A stretch of 34,858 nucleotides of DNA from Candidatus Nitrosopumilus sp. (GTDB lineage Archaea > Thermoproteota > Nitrososphaeria > Nitrososphaerales > Nitrosopumilaceae): the NCBI GenBank assembly GCA_013203245.1, contig JABMOR010000117.1:1-34858 (forward strand), written 5' to 3'. The notes under the pieces were generated by a model. It ran no database searches and had not been told where the DNA came from. It saw nothing but the letters and a program-made list of their open reading frames with translations. Position numbers and translations under genes: made by a program. Position 1 is the first letter of the stretch; every line of letters begins with the position of its first letter. Below are positions 1 through 9,159 of this stretch, piece by piece.

Positions 1-1
1 A

Positions 2-850
2 ATAGCAAAAAATGAACATCCTACAATAGAAAAATTTGGTGGTGTTTGTATTGTTACAATTACTTCTGGTTTGGTAATTTTACTACTTTTTGCATTAAAT
101 ATCGGAATAACTTTGATAACTATTGACTATGTTTCATTGATTGTTTCTGTAATTATTGGTGGACTATTACTAAAAACTACAATCGCTATTCATGGAATGG
201 AAAAACATGCAAAATCTGTTTTGGAATCATTGGATGAGGAAAATCTCGATATGGCAAGAAACCATCTATCTATGATTGTTAAACGAAATACCGCGAATTT
301 AGACAAAAATCATGTACTTTCAGGTGTACTTGAAAGCATAAGTGAAAATACAGTTGATGGAATTACTGGACCCTTGTTTTATTATGCTCTTTTTGGATTG
401 CCTGGAGCATTTGTATATCGTGTGATTAATACCGCAGATTCAATGATTGGATACAAGACTGATATTTTCAAAAATGTTGGTTGGTTTGCAGCAACCTGTG
501 ATAGTATTCTAAATTATATTCCATCTAGACTGACAGGATTGATAATGATCATTTCTGCTGCTATTTTACATGACAATTGGAAAGAATCCTACAAAATAAT
601 GATCAGAGATGGCAAAAAAACTGAAAGTCCTAATGCTGGATATCCTATGGCTGCTTTAGCGGGAGCTTTAGAAACAAAATTTGAAAAAATTAATCATTAC
701 AAACTAGGTGACGGTGAAACCATTTTGACAAAAGAACATGTACATTCTGCAATATCTATAATGAAACTTACTTCAGTACTTTTCTTTGGAATAATTATTA
801 TTCCGATAATTTCTATTTTATCTTTTGTAGGATGGTGGATACATGTTTAA
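2..850 (+). CDS. cbiB: Cobalamin biosynthesis protein CbiB/CobD (adenosylcobinamide-phosphate synthase), 5'-truncated by window edge
   Basis: Frame is open from base 2 (IAKNEHPTIEKFGG...) with no ATG start before the TTG at 71; CbiB-like SISENTVDGITGPLFYYALFG...GAFVYRVINTADSMIGYK motif; followed by cobS with 8-nt overlap. Confidence 0.9.
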   Translation: MAKNEHPTIEKFGGVCIVTITSGLVILLLFALNIGITLITIDYVSLIVSVIIGGLLLKTTIAIHGMEKHAKSVLESLDEENLDMARNHLSMIVKRNTANLDKNHVLSGVLESISENTVDGITGPLFYYALFGLPGAFVYRVINTADSMIGYKTDIFKNVGWFAATCDSILNYIPSRLTGLIMIISAAILHDNWKESYKIMIRDGKKTESPNAGYPMAALAGALETKFEKINHYKLGDGETILTKEHVHSAISIMKLTSVLFFGIIIIPIISILSFVGWWIHV

Positions 851-1568
851 AGAAATCGGATCTGTTTTTTCATTTTTAACAATAATTCCATCATCAAATG
901 CTTCGTTAGATAATATTGCAAAATACATGTTCCTGTTCCCTATCGTTGGAATTGCTATTGGGCTTTTAATTGGTTCATTAGGTTTTGGATTATCTTTCTT
1001 TTTAGAACCCTTGTTAGTCAGCTTGTTAGTTGTTGCATCAATTGCAATAGTTACTGGAATACATCATGCAGATGGTTTGGCTGATTTTGCAGATGGATTG
1101 ATGGTAAAAGGTTCAAAAGACAAAAAACTCAAAGCTATGAAAGATCTTTCTACTGGTTCAGCAGGCATTGTTACAATTGTGTTGTACATTATTGGCTTGA
1201 TAATTACCATTTCTCTTACAAGTGGATTTGATTTGTTTAAGGCAATTTTGATTAGTGAAATCTTAGCAAAATTTTCAATGGTTTTGATGGCTAGTTTAGG
1301 TAAATCAGCTTCATTAGGCTCAAATTCCCCGTTTGTTGAATTTATGAAAGACAAGAAAAAGATTTCAGCTGCATTTCTCATCATGCTTATTCCTGTAATC
1401 CTAATTGGTGAAACTACGGGTTTGGTAATGCTTGGTGTGACTATTGTTTTGACTATGTTTCTCTTAGCTTTATCCACTCGTAGTTTTGGTGGAATTACTG
1501 GTGATGTACTAGGAGCCACTAACGAATTCACTCGATTAGCTTCTTTGATGGTGTTTGTTTCAATATGA
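843..1568 (+). CDS. cobS: Adenosylcobinamide-GDP ribazoletransferase (cobalamin synthase)
   Basis: Hydrophobic 241-aa protein with GIHHADGLADFADGLMVKGSKDKKLKAMKDLSTGSAG, characteristic of CobS; gene context. Confidence 0.93.
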   Translation: MFKEIGSVFSFLTIIPSSNASLDNIAKYMFLFPIVGIAIGLLIGSLGFGLSFFLEPLLVSLLVVASIAIVTGIHHADGLADFADGLMVKGSKDKKLKAMKDLSTGSAGIVTIVLYIIGLIITISLTSGFDLFKAILISEILAKFSMVLMASLGKSASLGSNSPFVEFMKDKKKISAAFLIMLIPVILIGETTGLVMLGVTIVLTMFLLALSTRSFGGITGDVLGATNEFTRLASLMVFVSI

Positions 1569-2149
1569 TTGGACTTGTTATGGCTGGTGGTAAAGGCACT
1601 AGAATGAATTTAGATGACGAAAAATTATTACTCCAATATAAAAAACCTGTAATTCTCCATGTGATTGATTCATTAAAAAACTCAAAATCTTTTTCAAAAA
1701 TTCTAGCTGTTACCAGTTGCAATTCTCCTAAAACAAAAAAACTATTAGAAGAAAATGGTGTTGATACATTTGATACTTCAGGAATTGGTTATGTGGAAGA
1801 TCTAAATTCAACACTAAAAACTATTCATGATTATGTTTTAGTTACTTCTGGTGATTTACCATTGCTTGATGAAGACATAATTAAAACAATAATTAATCAA
1901 TTTGATCCTAAAAAAACTTGGACTAGTATTCTTGTGACTAACAAATTTTTAACCACTCTTGGTCTAGAGTCTGATTTCTCTGTTGATTTTAATGGTCAAA
2001 CATGTCATTACACTGGAATTTCTTTGGTTAATTCAGAAAAAATTTCTTCTCTGGAAAATTTGATTGAAAATTATATCATAATTGATGATAAGAGAATTGC
2101 ATTTAATCTAAATTCTAAACAAGATTATGAATTACTCAGCACTGCCTGA
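1565..2149 (+). CDS. cobY: Nucleotidyltransferase, probable GTP:adenosylcobinamide-phosphate guanylyltransferase (CobY-like)
   Basis: N-terminal GLVMAGGKGTRM NTP-transferase signature; 4-nt overlap with cobS. Confidence 0.75.
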   Translation: MIGLVMAGGKGTRMNLDDEKLLLQYKKPVILHVIDSLKNSKSFSKILAVTSCNSPKTKKLLEENGVDTFDTSGIGYVEDLNSTLKTIHDYVLVTSGDLPLLDEDIIKTIINQFDPKKTWTSILVTNKFLTTLGLESDFSVDFNGQTCHYTGISLVNSEKISSLENLIENYIIIDDKRIAFNLNSKQDYELLSTA

Positions 2150-2329
2150 GATCTTACCATTAATTATGGCTTTTGATCCAGTTGGCTCTGAAATAGTATT
2201 TCCACAGGAATTACATGCGACTTTTGTCGATGCATGTGAATACATTATTTGTAGCTCACCACATTCATTACAATTGACTTTTTGAAACTTGCTAGATGGT
2301 TTCGGAATTTCAATATGATCTTTCTTCAT
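2132..2329 (-). CDS. rps27e: 30S ribosomal protein S27e
   Basis: 65 aa with CxxC...CxxC zinc ribbon (CNECGELQIMYSHASTKVACNSCG), typical of S27e; paired with L44e. Confidence 0.92.
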   Translation of the reverse strand: MKKDHIEIPKPSSKFQKVNCNECGELQIMYSHASTKVACNSCGNTISEPTGSKAIINGKISGSAE

Positions 2330-2607
2330 GCTGCTATCAACTCAAATTTCTTAATTCTAACGCCTTTTTTATTGTATTTCTTTTTACAAACAGTACATGT
2401 CATAATAGGAGTAACTTTTTTAGTAACTTTGGCTGGTTTTGCTAATTTTGGGAATTTTTGTCCACCATATCCCTTTTTACGTTCTGCGTGTCTACGCTCA
2501 CCAGCAGCAGAACCGCGTCTTTTTCCAGCCTTGTAAATGGAGATCTTTTGTTCAGTATGTGCATTACATTTTGCACAAAACTTTCTGATCACCTTAGGGA
2601 TGTTCAT
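2326..2607 (-). CDS. rpl44e: 50S ribosomal protein L44e
   Basis: MNIPKVIRKFCAKCNAHTEQKISIYKAGKRRG... and CTVCKKKYNKKGVRIKKFE; 4-nt overlap with rps27e. Confidence 0.95.
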   Translation of the reverse strand: MNIPKVIRKFCAKCNAHTEQKISIYKAGKRRGSAAGERRHAERKKGYGGQKFPKLAKPAKVTKKVTPIMTCTVCKKKYNKKGVRIKKFELIAA

Positions 2608-2616
2608 ATCAACAAA

Positions 2617-2624
2617 ACCTCCCC
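2617..2624 (-). promoter_or_regulatory. Shine-Dalgarno-like GGGGAGGT upstream of rpl44e
   Basis: Minus strand reads GGGGAGGTTTTGTTGATATG; SD-like core about 9 nt before the ATG at 2607. Confidence 0.5.
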
Positions 2625-2645
2625 AACCGTAATTTAAGCATTGAA

Positions 2646-2654
2646 TCTATAATA
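2646..2654 (+). promoter_or_regulatory. TATA box (TCTATAATA) for adenine deaminase; predicted leaderless GTG start
   Basis: TATA-like element about 25-30 nt upstream of the GTG at 2678, typical archaeal leaderless spacing. Confidence 0.45.
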
Positions 2655-2677
2655 GGCGCAAAACCTAATTAAAAGAA

Positions 2678-4441
2678 GTGACTTCGAGCCTAGCAAATTC
2701 GATCTTGTCTCTTAACTCTGTAGCAATGGGTGATAAGAAAGCCGATCTGATTTTAAAAAATTGCAATTTACTGTCTGTCTATACTCGGGAAATAATTCCA
2801 GAAATTCAGATTGCTATTGTCAATGATAGAATTGCGTATGTTGGTCCAGATGCTACACATACTGTTGGTTCAAAAACTATTGTAATTGATGTACATGGAA
2901 AATATGTTAGTCCTGGTTTTGCAGATCCGCATTTACATATTGATCAATTTGTTTTACCATCTGAATTTGCAAAAAAGGCTCTACTTTGTGGTGTAACATC
3001 TCTATTTTCTGATCCTATTGATATTGTAAGTGTAGCAGGATATCGTGGCTTTCAAGAATTTTTAAAACTTGGTGAGAATCTTCCAATCCGAATTTTTCAA
3101 GTAGTTCCAGGGGGTCTACCAGTAGATGCAAAATTTAGTAGTAGCAAATCATTATCATTATCACAAGAAAAATTTGCAGTAAAACATCCACATGTACTGG
3201 GATTAGGTGAAGTTTTTTCTTGGACCAAAGTTACTTCACGTGAACCAAAAACAATGAAATCACTTTCATCCATGTTAGAATGTGATTGTATAATCAATGG
3301 ACATACTGCTGGTGCAAGTGAGAAAAAACTTAATGCATACGTCTCATCTGGAATCCTATCTTGTCATGAACCAATTAATTTTGATCAAGTTTTAGAAAGA
3401 TTACGTCTTGGAATGTGGATAATGATCAGAGAGGGTTCTATTAGACGTGATTTGAAGGAAATAATCCCACATGTTTTGTCTCATGGGACATATCTTAATC
3501 GATTAATGTTTTGTTCTGACGGTCTTGATCCGCTTGATATGACTAAATTTGGTCATATAGATCACTGTATAAGAGAATCAATCAAACTTGGTCTAAAACC
3601 AATAGATGCAGTTACTATGGCGTCAAAGAATAATTTTGATTATTATAACATGGGAAAAGATCTTGGTGGCATTGCTCCTGGAAAATTAGCAGATATTTTA
3701 ATTTTTGATGATTTAAAATCATTCAAACCAAACAAAGTCTTTGTTGGGGGCAAACTTGTAGTATCTAATGGACAAATAGTTACATTAATCAAGAAAAAAA
3801 TAATTTCACCTTGGATTAAAAAAACTGTAAAATTAAAAAAATTCTCTGAAAACGACTTTGTTATAAAATCAAAAAAGAAAGATGTTATTGCAAATACCAT
3901 CTATATGCAAACTGAAATTATTACTAAGATAGGCTCTGCCGAACTTCATTCTAAAGATGGTCATGTTTCTGCTTCATTAGATTCTGATATTTGGAAAGTT
4001 GCAGCGTTTGATAGAATTCATGGAACCCAAAAGCATTCTATAGGATTTCTTGAAAATTTTGGTGCAGACATCGGTGCTTTTGCTTCGACATGGAGTTTCC
4101 ATGAAAATGACATGATCGTAATTGGCTCAAATGATTCTGATATGGCAGTTGCTTCTAATCATCTCATCAAGAATCAAGGAGGTCTTGTTGTAGTCAAATC
4201 TGGGAAAACTATTGCTTCACTACCTTTGCAGTTTGGTGGTATCGTTTCTACAGATTCTTTTGAAAAAGTTTCATCCAATTTTGAAAAAATTAATAATACT
4301 ATTGTTGATTCAGGTTCTAAATTTTCTAGACCACACTTAATTCCATTATTCTTGCCTTTTTTGGCTCTGCCATCTGTTAGAATTCTTTCTGGTGGAATTG
4401 TTGATGTAAAAAAACGCATTTACATTTCACCGATCTACTAA
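2678..4441 (+). CDS. ade: Adenine deaminase family amidohydrolase
   Basis: VSPGFADPHLHID metal motif, GLGEVFSW, INGHTAGASEKKLNAYVSSGILSCHEP and SDG segments characteristic of the adenine deaminase family; 587 aa. Start could be GTG 2678 or ATG 2726. Confidence 0.82.
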   Translation: MTSSLANSILSLNSVAMGDKKADLILKNCNLLSVYTREIIPEIQIAIVNDRIAYVGPDATHTVGSKTIVIDVHGKYVSPGFADPHLHIDQFVLPSEFAKKALLCGVTSLFSDPIDIVSVAGYRGFQEFLKLGENLPIRIFQVVPGGLPVDAKFSSSKSLSLSQEKFAVKHPHVLGLGEVFSWTKVTSREPKTMKSLSSMLECDCIINGHTAGASEKKLNAYVSSGILSCHEPINFDQVLERLRLGMWIMIREGSIRRDLKEIIPHVLSHGTYLNRLMFCSDGLDPLDMTKFGHIDHCIRESIKLGLKPIDAVTMASKNNFDYYNMGKDLGGIAPGKLADILIFDDLKSFKPNKVFVGGKLVVSNGQIVTLIKKKIISPWIKKTVKLKKFSENDFVIKSKKKDVIANTIYMQTEIITKIGSAELHSKDGHVSASLDSDIWKVAAFDRIHGTQKHSIGFLENFGADIGAFASTWSFHENDMIVIGSNDSDMAVASNHLIKNQGGLVVVKSGKTIASLPLQFGGIVSTDSFEKVSSNFEKINNTIVDSGSKFSRPHLIPLFLPFLALPSVRILSGGIVDVKKRIYISPIY

Positions 4442-4459
4442 GTAAATGTTAAAAAGGGG

Positions 4460-4483
4460 GATTCAGTGGATTGAAGCTGAATC
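4460..4483. promoter_or_regulatory. Inverted repeat GATTCAG-N10-CTGAATC immediately upstream of the thermosome start
   Basis: Perfect 7-bp arms (4460-4466, 4477-4483) ending 3 nt before the ATG at 4487. Confidence 0.6.
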
Positions 4484-4486
4484 TAA

Positions 4487-6094
4487 ATGGCATCAATTCA
4501 ACAAGGACCAAATGGACCGGTTTTAGTTCTCAAAGAGAGCGCATTACAACAAAAAGGCAAAGATGCTCAACAAAATAATATTGCTGCAGCAAAACTAGTT
4601 GCACAATTAGTTAGAAGCAGTCTTGGCCCTAGAGGTCTTGATAAAATGTTAGTTGATTCCTTAGGTGATGTAACTATTACAAATGATGGTGCAACAATTC
4701 TTAAAGAAATTGATGTTCAGCATCCAGCAGCAAAAATGATGGTTGAAATTGCTAAAACTGTAGATAATGAAGTAGGAGATGGTACAACATCTTCTGTAAT
4801 TTTCGGAGGTGCATTATTAGCAAGAGCAGAAGATCTTCTCAACAAAGATGTTCATTCTTCAACTATTATTGATGGATACCAGGCTGCAGCCGATAAAACA
4901 CTTGAAATTTACTCAGACTTGGCAAAGAAAATTCAACCTGATGATAGAGCATCTTTAATAAAAATCGCTACAACAAGTATGCAATCAAAATTAATTTCTG
5001 AAGACAGTACATTACTTTCTAAAATTGTAGTTGATGCTATTCTTAGCATTGCAATAAAGAAAGGTGATACTTATTCTGTTGACCTTGAAAATATTAAAGT
5101 AGAAAAGAAATCTGGTGCTTCAATTGATGATACACAAATCATAAAAGGAATTGTTTTAGATAAAGAAGTCGTTCATAGTGGAATGCCTACAAAAATTGAA
5201 CATGCAAAAATAGCATTACTTAATTCAGCATTAGAAATTGAAAAAACTGAATTAAGCGCAGAAATTAGAATTACTGACCCGACACAAATGCAGATGTTCT
5301 TAGAAGAAGAAAATAGAATGTTAAAATCTATGGTTGATAAATTACACGATGTAGGAGTTAATGTCCTAATTTGTCAAAAAGGAATTGATGATATTTCACA
5401 ACACTATCTTGCAAAATATGGTATTATGGCAGTACGTCGTGTCAAAGAAAGTGACATGATTAAACTTTCTAAAGCCACAGGCGGACGTGTGATTAGTAAT
5501 CTTGATGATCTTTCAGAAAATGATCTTGGTATTGCAGATTTGGTTCAGCAAAAGAAAGTCGAATCTGACAAATGGGTTTTCATTGAAGGATGTAAACATC
5601 CACAATCAGTTACAATGTTAATTCGTGGTGGTACACAAAGAGTAATTGACGAAGTTGATCGTTCAATTCATGATTCTTTAATGGTTGTAAAAGATGTAAT
5701 GGAAAAACCAGCAATTGTAGCTGGTGGCGGTGCACCTGAAGCATTTGCAGCCTCAGTACTCAAAGAATGGGCTGATAATTTTGATGGAAGAGAACAACTT
5801 GCAATTAAAAAATACGCTGAAGCATTAGAAACAATCCCACTTACTATTGCTGAAAACGCAGGAATGGATCCAATTGATACTATGGCTAATCTTAGAGCAA
5901 AACAAAATCAAGGTCAAAAATGGACCGGTATTGATGCCAGAAATATGAAGATTGCAGATATGATGGCAATTAATGTTGTAGAACCAATTGTCGTAAAAGA
6001 ACAGATAATCAAATCTGCTACAGAAGCAGCATGCATGATTCTTAGAATTGATGATGTTATTGCTGTGTCTGGTGCTCCTGGCGGCATGGGATAA
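4487..6094 (+). CDS. thsA: Thermosome (group II chaperonin) subunit
   Basis: [58 protein letters not shown] and C-terminal GAPGGMG; classic group II chaperonin. Paralogue letter not certain. Confidence 0.97.
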   Translation: MASIQQGPNGPVLVLKESALQQKGKDAQQNNIAAAKLVAQLVRSSLGPRGLDKMLVDSLGDVTITNDGATILKEIDVQHPAAKMMVEIAKTVDNEVGDGTTSSVIFGGALLARAEDLLNKDVHSSTIIDGYQAAADKTLEIYSDLAKKIQPDDRASLIKIATTSMQSKLISEDSTLLSKIVVDAILSIAIKKGDTYSVDLENIKVEKKSGASIDDTQIIKGIVLDKEVVHSGMPTKIEHAKIALLNSALEIEKTELSAEIRITDPTQMQMFLEEENRMLKSMVDKLHDVGVNVLICQKGIDDISQHYLAKYGIMAVRRVKESDMIKLSKATGGRVISNLDDLSENDLGIADLVQQKKVESDKWVFIEGCKHPQSVTMLIRGGTQRVIDEVDRSIHDSLMVVKDVMEKPAIVAGGGAPEAFAASVLKEWADNFDGREQLAIKKYAEALETIPLTIAENAGMDPIDTMANLRAKQNQGQKWTGIDARNMKIADMMAINVVEPIVVKEQIIKSATEAACMILRIDDVIAVSGAPGGMG

Positions 6095-6130
6095 AATTTT
6101 AGTTAAAGCCTAAGTGTTCTAATCTTATAA

Positions 6131-6997
6131 TTGATGTACAAACTTGGTGTTGATTTAGGTGGCACTAAAACTGAAGCAGTTTTACTAGATGAAAATTTTA
6201 GCGTCATTGAAAGAAAAAGAATTCCCACACCTCAAAATAATTATCAAAAAATTATAGATTCCATCTCATCTTTAGTTTTAGACATTTCCAAAAATGTATC
6301 TGATTTTTCATTAGGAGTTTGTACACCTGGGGCGATTTCAAAACAAACTGGATTAATTAAAAATAGTAATACACAATGTCTCATTGACAAATCATTAAAA
6401 GAAGATTTAGAAAATAAACTTGGAAAGAAAATATCTATAGAAAATGATGCAAATTGTTTTGCAATGGCTGAAGCAACATTGGGTGCTGGAATTAATTTTG
6501 ATTTAATTTTTGGTGTCATTCTTGGCACTGGTGTAGGTGGGGGGATTGTGATTAATAAAAAACTTCATTCTGGAAGAACAAACATTGGAGGTGAATGGGG
6601 ACATCATACACTTCATCGTAATGGTAATCCTTGTTATTGTGGCAAATATGGTTGTGTGGAGACTTACATTAGTGGTCCTGCACTTGAAAATCATTGGAAG
6701 GAACTTTCTGGAAAATCTCAATCTCTTAAGGAAATTCTTCCTAATATCGACAATGAATATGGTAAAAAATGGAAAGTCGAATTTCTAGAAAATTTTGGAT
6801 ATGGTCTTGCAAATGTCATTGACATATTGGATCCTGATGCAATTATTTTAGGCGGTGGTTTATCAAACATTGATTTTTTATATACTGAGGGAAAAGAATC
6901 TGTTTACAGTAAAGTGTTTTCTGATTTAGTTGATACGCCTATTTTAAAAAATGAATTGGGTGATTCCGCAGGTGTTTTTGGCGCATGCATGCTTTAA
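6131..6997 (+). CDS. ROK family sugar kinase
   Basis: LGVDLGGTKTEAVL and zinc motif GHHTLHRNGNPCYCGKYGCVETYISGPAL; start TTG 6131 or ATG 6134. Confidence 0.9.
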   Translation: MMYKLGVDLGGTKTEAVLLDENFSVIERKRIPTPQNNYQKIIDSISSLVLDISKNVSDFSLGVCTPGAISKQTGLIKNSNTQCLIDKSLKEDLENKLGKKISIENDANCFAMAEATLGAGINFDLIFGVILGTGVGGGIVINKKLHSGRTNIGGEWGHHTLHRNGNPCYCGKYGCVETYISGPALENHWKELSGKSQSLKEILPNIDNEYGKKWKVEFLENFGYGLANVIDILDPDAIILGGGLSNIDFLYTEGKESVYSKVFSDLVDTPILKNELGDSAGVFGACML

Positions 6998-7254
6998 TTT
7001 GGACATCCTTCCATCTTTGAAATAGAGTACCCGTCAGTCATAATTTCAATCTCAATATCTTCTGGAACTGTTTGTGTATGGCAAAATTTACATTCATTTA
7101 CAGTTACTGTAGATGACTTTTCTCCAATTGATTTCAACCATTCTTTTGCAAACAAAATTGCTTTTTCTATATCGCTTGTATCTGTGACAACATCAAAATG
7201 CATTGTATGTCCATCTTTTGCCTTTACATATGTGTCAAAAACATGAAAATTCAT
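6994..7254 (-). CDS. DUF2024-like small conserved protein
   Basis: 86 aa, MNFHVFDTYVKAKDGHTMHFDVVTDT...CKFCHTQ; resembles the DUF2024 family by memory, no search run. Confidence 0.6.
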   Translation of the reverse strand: MNFHVFDTYVKAKDGHTMHFDVVTDTSDIEKAILFAKEWLKSIGEKSSTVTVNECKFCHTQTVPEDIEIEIMTDGYSISKMEGCPN

Positions 7255-7266
7255 ACTAATTCAAAA

Positions 7267-7632
7267 TTATGAAGAATGTTGATTTTTAACTGTTAAAATT
7301 TTTTCTACAATATTATTTACATCTGAATCTAATTCAATACTAATCAAAATTAATCCTGCTCCTCCGATTGGAACCGTTACTCGATAAATTTTTTCATATT
7401 TTGCTAGTGCATAAACTGGCTTTCCAATTTTATCTGCTGTTTTTTTACGTGTAGACCAACGATAAACTGCTTGAGATAAAGACACCTCTGTTTCTTCTCT
7501 TGATAAATGACTTTTTAATCCTGGTCGCATTTTGTCATAAAGTTCTCCATAATCATAGATGCCAACATATCGAATATTTTTATCACATTCTAAAATCATT
7601 TCACAAATTTTTTCATATTCCATTTTTATCAC
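7267..7632 (-). CDS. Conserved thaumarchaeal small protein (DUF6659-like)
   Basis: 121-aa ORF abutting guaA by 1 nt; YEKICEMILECDKNIRYVGIYDYGELYDKMRPG...; family name from memory. Confidence 0.55.
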   Translation of the reverse strand: MIKMEYEKICEMILECDKNIRYVGIYDYGELYDKMRPGLKSHLSREETEVSLSQAVYRWSTRKKTADKIGKPVYALAKYEKIYRVTVPIGGAGLILISIELDSDVNNIVEKILTVKNQHSS

Positions 7633-9155
7633 TATTGGGGCTCAATGGTTGCAGGTGGTTTACTTGAAATGGTATAGGTAACCCAAGTTACGTCTTCAAT
7701 CTCATTTGTTATTCTGTTACTCATTTTTTCTAACAATCCATGTGGCAATCTTGTCCAATCTGCAGTCATTGCATCAACTGAATCTACAACTCTGATCATG
7801 ACTATATTTCCATATCTGCGTTCATCTCCGACAACTCCTACTGCTCTGTCATCACCTATTGCAGCATATGCTTGCCATACTTTTTCATACAAACCTGCTT
7901 TCATCAACTCTTCTTCTACAATTTTGCTTGCAACTTTACAAATCTCAAGTTTTGTTGGAGTAACTTCTCCAATTATTCTAACTGATAATCCTGGACCTGG
8001 AAATGGATGTCTCATGAAAAGTTTTTCTGGAACTTGAAGAATTTTTGCAATTTTTCTTACTTCGTCTTTATATAATTCTCTTAACGGTTCTAAAATTTCT
8101 AAATCAAGCCAATCAGGTAATCCACCTACATTATGATGAGATTTGATTACTGCTGCAGGTCCTTTTGATACGCCACTTTCAATTACATCTGGATATAGTG
8201 TACCCTGAGCTAACCATTTGAAAGGACCACTACCTTTAGCAAAATCAGTAAAGACATGAACAAATTCCTCCCCCACAATCATTCTTTTCTTTTCAGGGTC
8301 CTCTACTCCTTTGAGTTTTCCAAGAAATTGATCAGCAGCATTAATTGAAGTAAAATCTACTTTGAAATTATCTTTGAACATGTCTTCAATCTCTTTTTCT
8401 TCGTTTAATCGTAACAATCCATTATTTACAAAAATACACTTTAGCCTATCTCCAATTGCTTTATGAATTAGTAATGCAACAACAGTTGAATCTATACCTC
8501 CACTTACTCCGCAAAGCACATTTCCCTCAATCTTTGAAATTTTCTCAACTGCTGTATCGATAAAACTCTCCATAGTCCAATCTTGTTTTGCACCACAAAC
8601 CTTCAAAACAAAATTCTTTAGGATTTCTGTACCTTGTTCTGTATGCATCACTTCAGGATGAAATTGAATTCCATAGATTGATTTTTCTTCTGATGCAATT
8701 GCAGCTGCTTTTGCACCTTCAGTATGTCCTATCACTTTGAAACCTTCAGGAATTTGTTCTGCTTCATCACCATGACTCATCCATGCTCTAACTGATTCTC
8801 CAATCCCACTCAAAAGATCTTTATCACTATCGATTGTTAGTAATGATGAACCATATTCCTTGTTTGCTCTTTTTACTTTTCCTCCATACTTGTTAACAAT
8901 TAATTGATGACCATAACAAATCCCAAGTAAAGGTAAACCCATATCATAAATTTTATTTTCTGGAATTGGAGCGTCTGAATTATAAACACTTGATGGACCA
9001 CCTGAAAAAATTATTCCTGTAGGATTTAGCTTTTGTAATTCATCATAGCTGATATTATATGGAACAAGCTCTGCATACACAGAAAATTCTCTAATTCTTC
9101 TACAAATCAAATGACTGTATTGTGATCCAAAATCTAAAACTACAATTTTATCCAT
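7632..9155 (-). CDS. guaA: GMP synthase (glutamine-hydrolysing)
   Basis: GATase domain (LLGICYGHQLI, GIQFHPEV), PP-loop GVSGGIDSTV, C-terminal RHPFPGPGLSVRIIGE and PPATIEPQ. Confidence 0.97.
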   Translation of the reverse strand: MDKIVVLDFGSQYSHLICRRIREFSVYAELVPYNISYDELQKLNPTGIIFSGGPSSVYNSDAPIPENKIYDMGLPLLGICYGHQLIVNKYGGKVKRANKEYGSSLLTIDSDKDLLSGIGESVRAWMSHGDEAEQIPEGFKVIGHTEGAKAAAIASEEKSIYGIQFHPEVMHTEQGTEILKNFVLKVCGAKQDWTMESFIDTAVEKISKIEGNVLCGVSGGIDSTVVALLIHKAIGDRLKCIFVNNGLLRLNEEKEIEDMFKDNFKVDFTSINAADQFLGKLKGVEDPEKKRMIVGEEFVHVFTDFAKGSGPFKWLAQGTLYPDVIESGVSKGPAAVIKSHHNVGGLPDWLDLEILEPLRELYKDEVRKIAKILQVPEKLFMRHPFPGPGLSVRIIGEVTPTKLEICKVASKIVEEELMKAGLYEKVWQAYAAIGDDRAVGVVGDERRYGNIVMIRVVDSVDAMTADWTRLPHGLLEKMSNRITNEIEDVTWVTYTISSKPPATIEPQ

Positions 9156-9159
9156 GATA

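Noticed and set aside
1064-1531. 155-aa minus-strand ORF opposite cobS
   Set aside because: Fully antisense to a clearly recognisable CobS; composition typical of shadow ORFs in AT-rich genes.
2282-2536. 84-aa plus-strand ORF over rps27e/rpl44e
   Set aside because: Antisense to two conserved ribosomal protein genes; no recognisable domain.
6585-6788. 67-aa plus-strand ORF within the ROK kinase gene
   Set aside because: Alternate frame of a conserved kinase (covers its zinc-motif region); no independent support.
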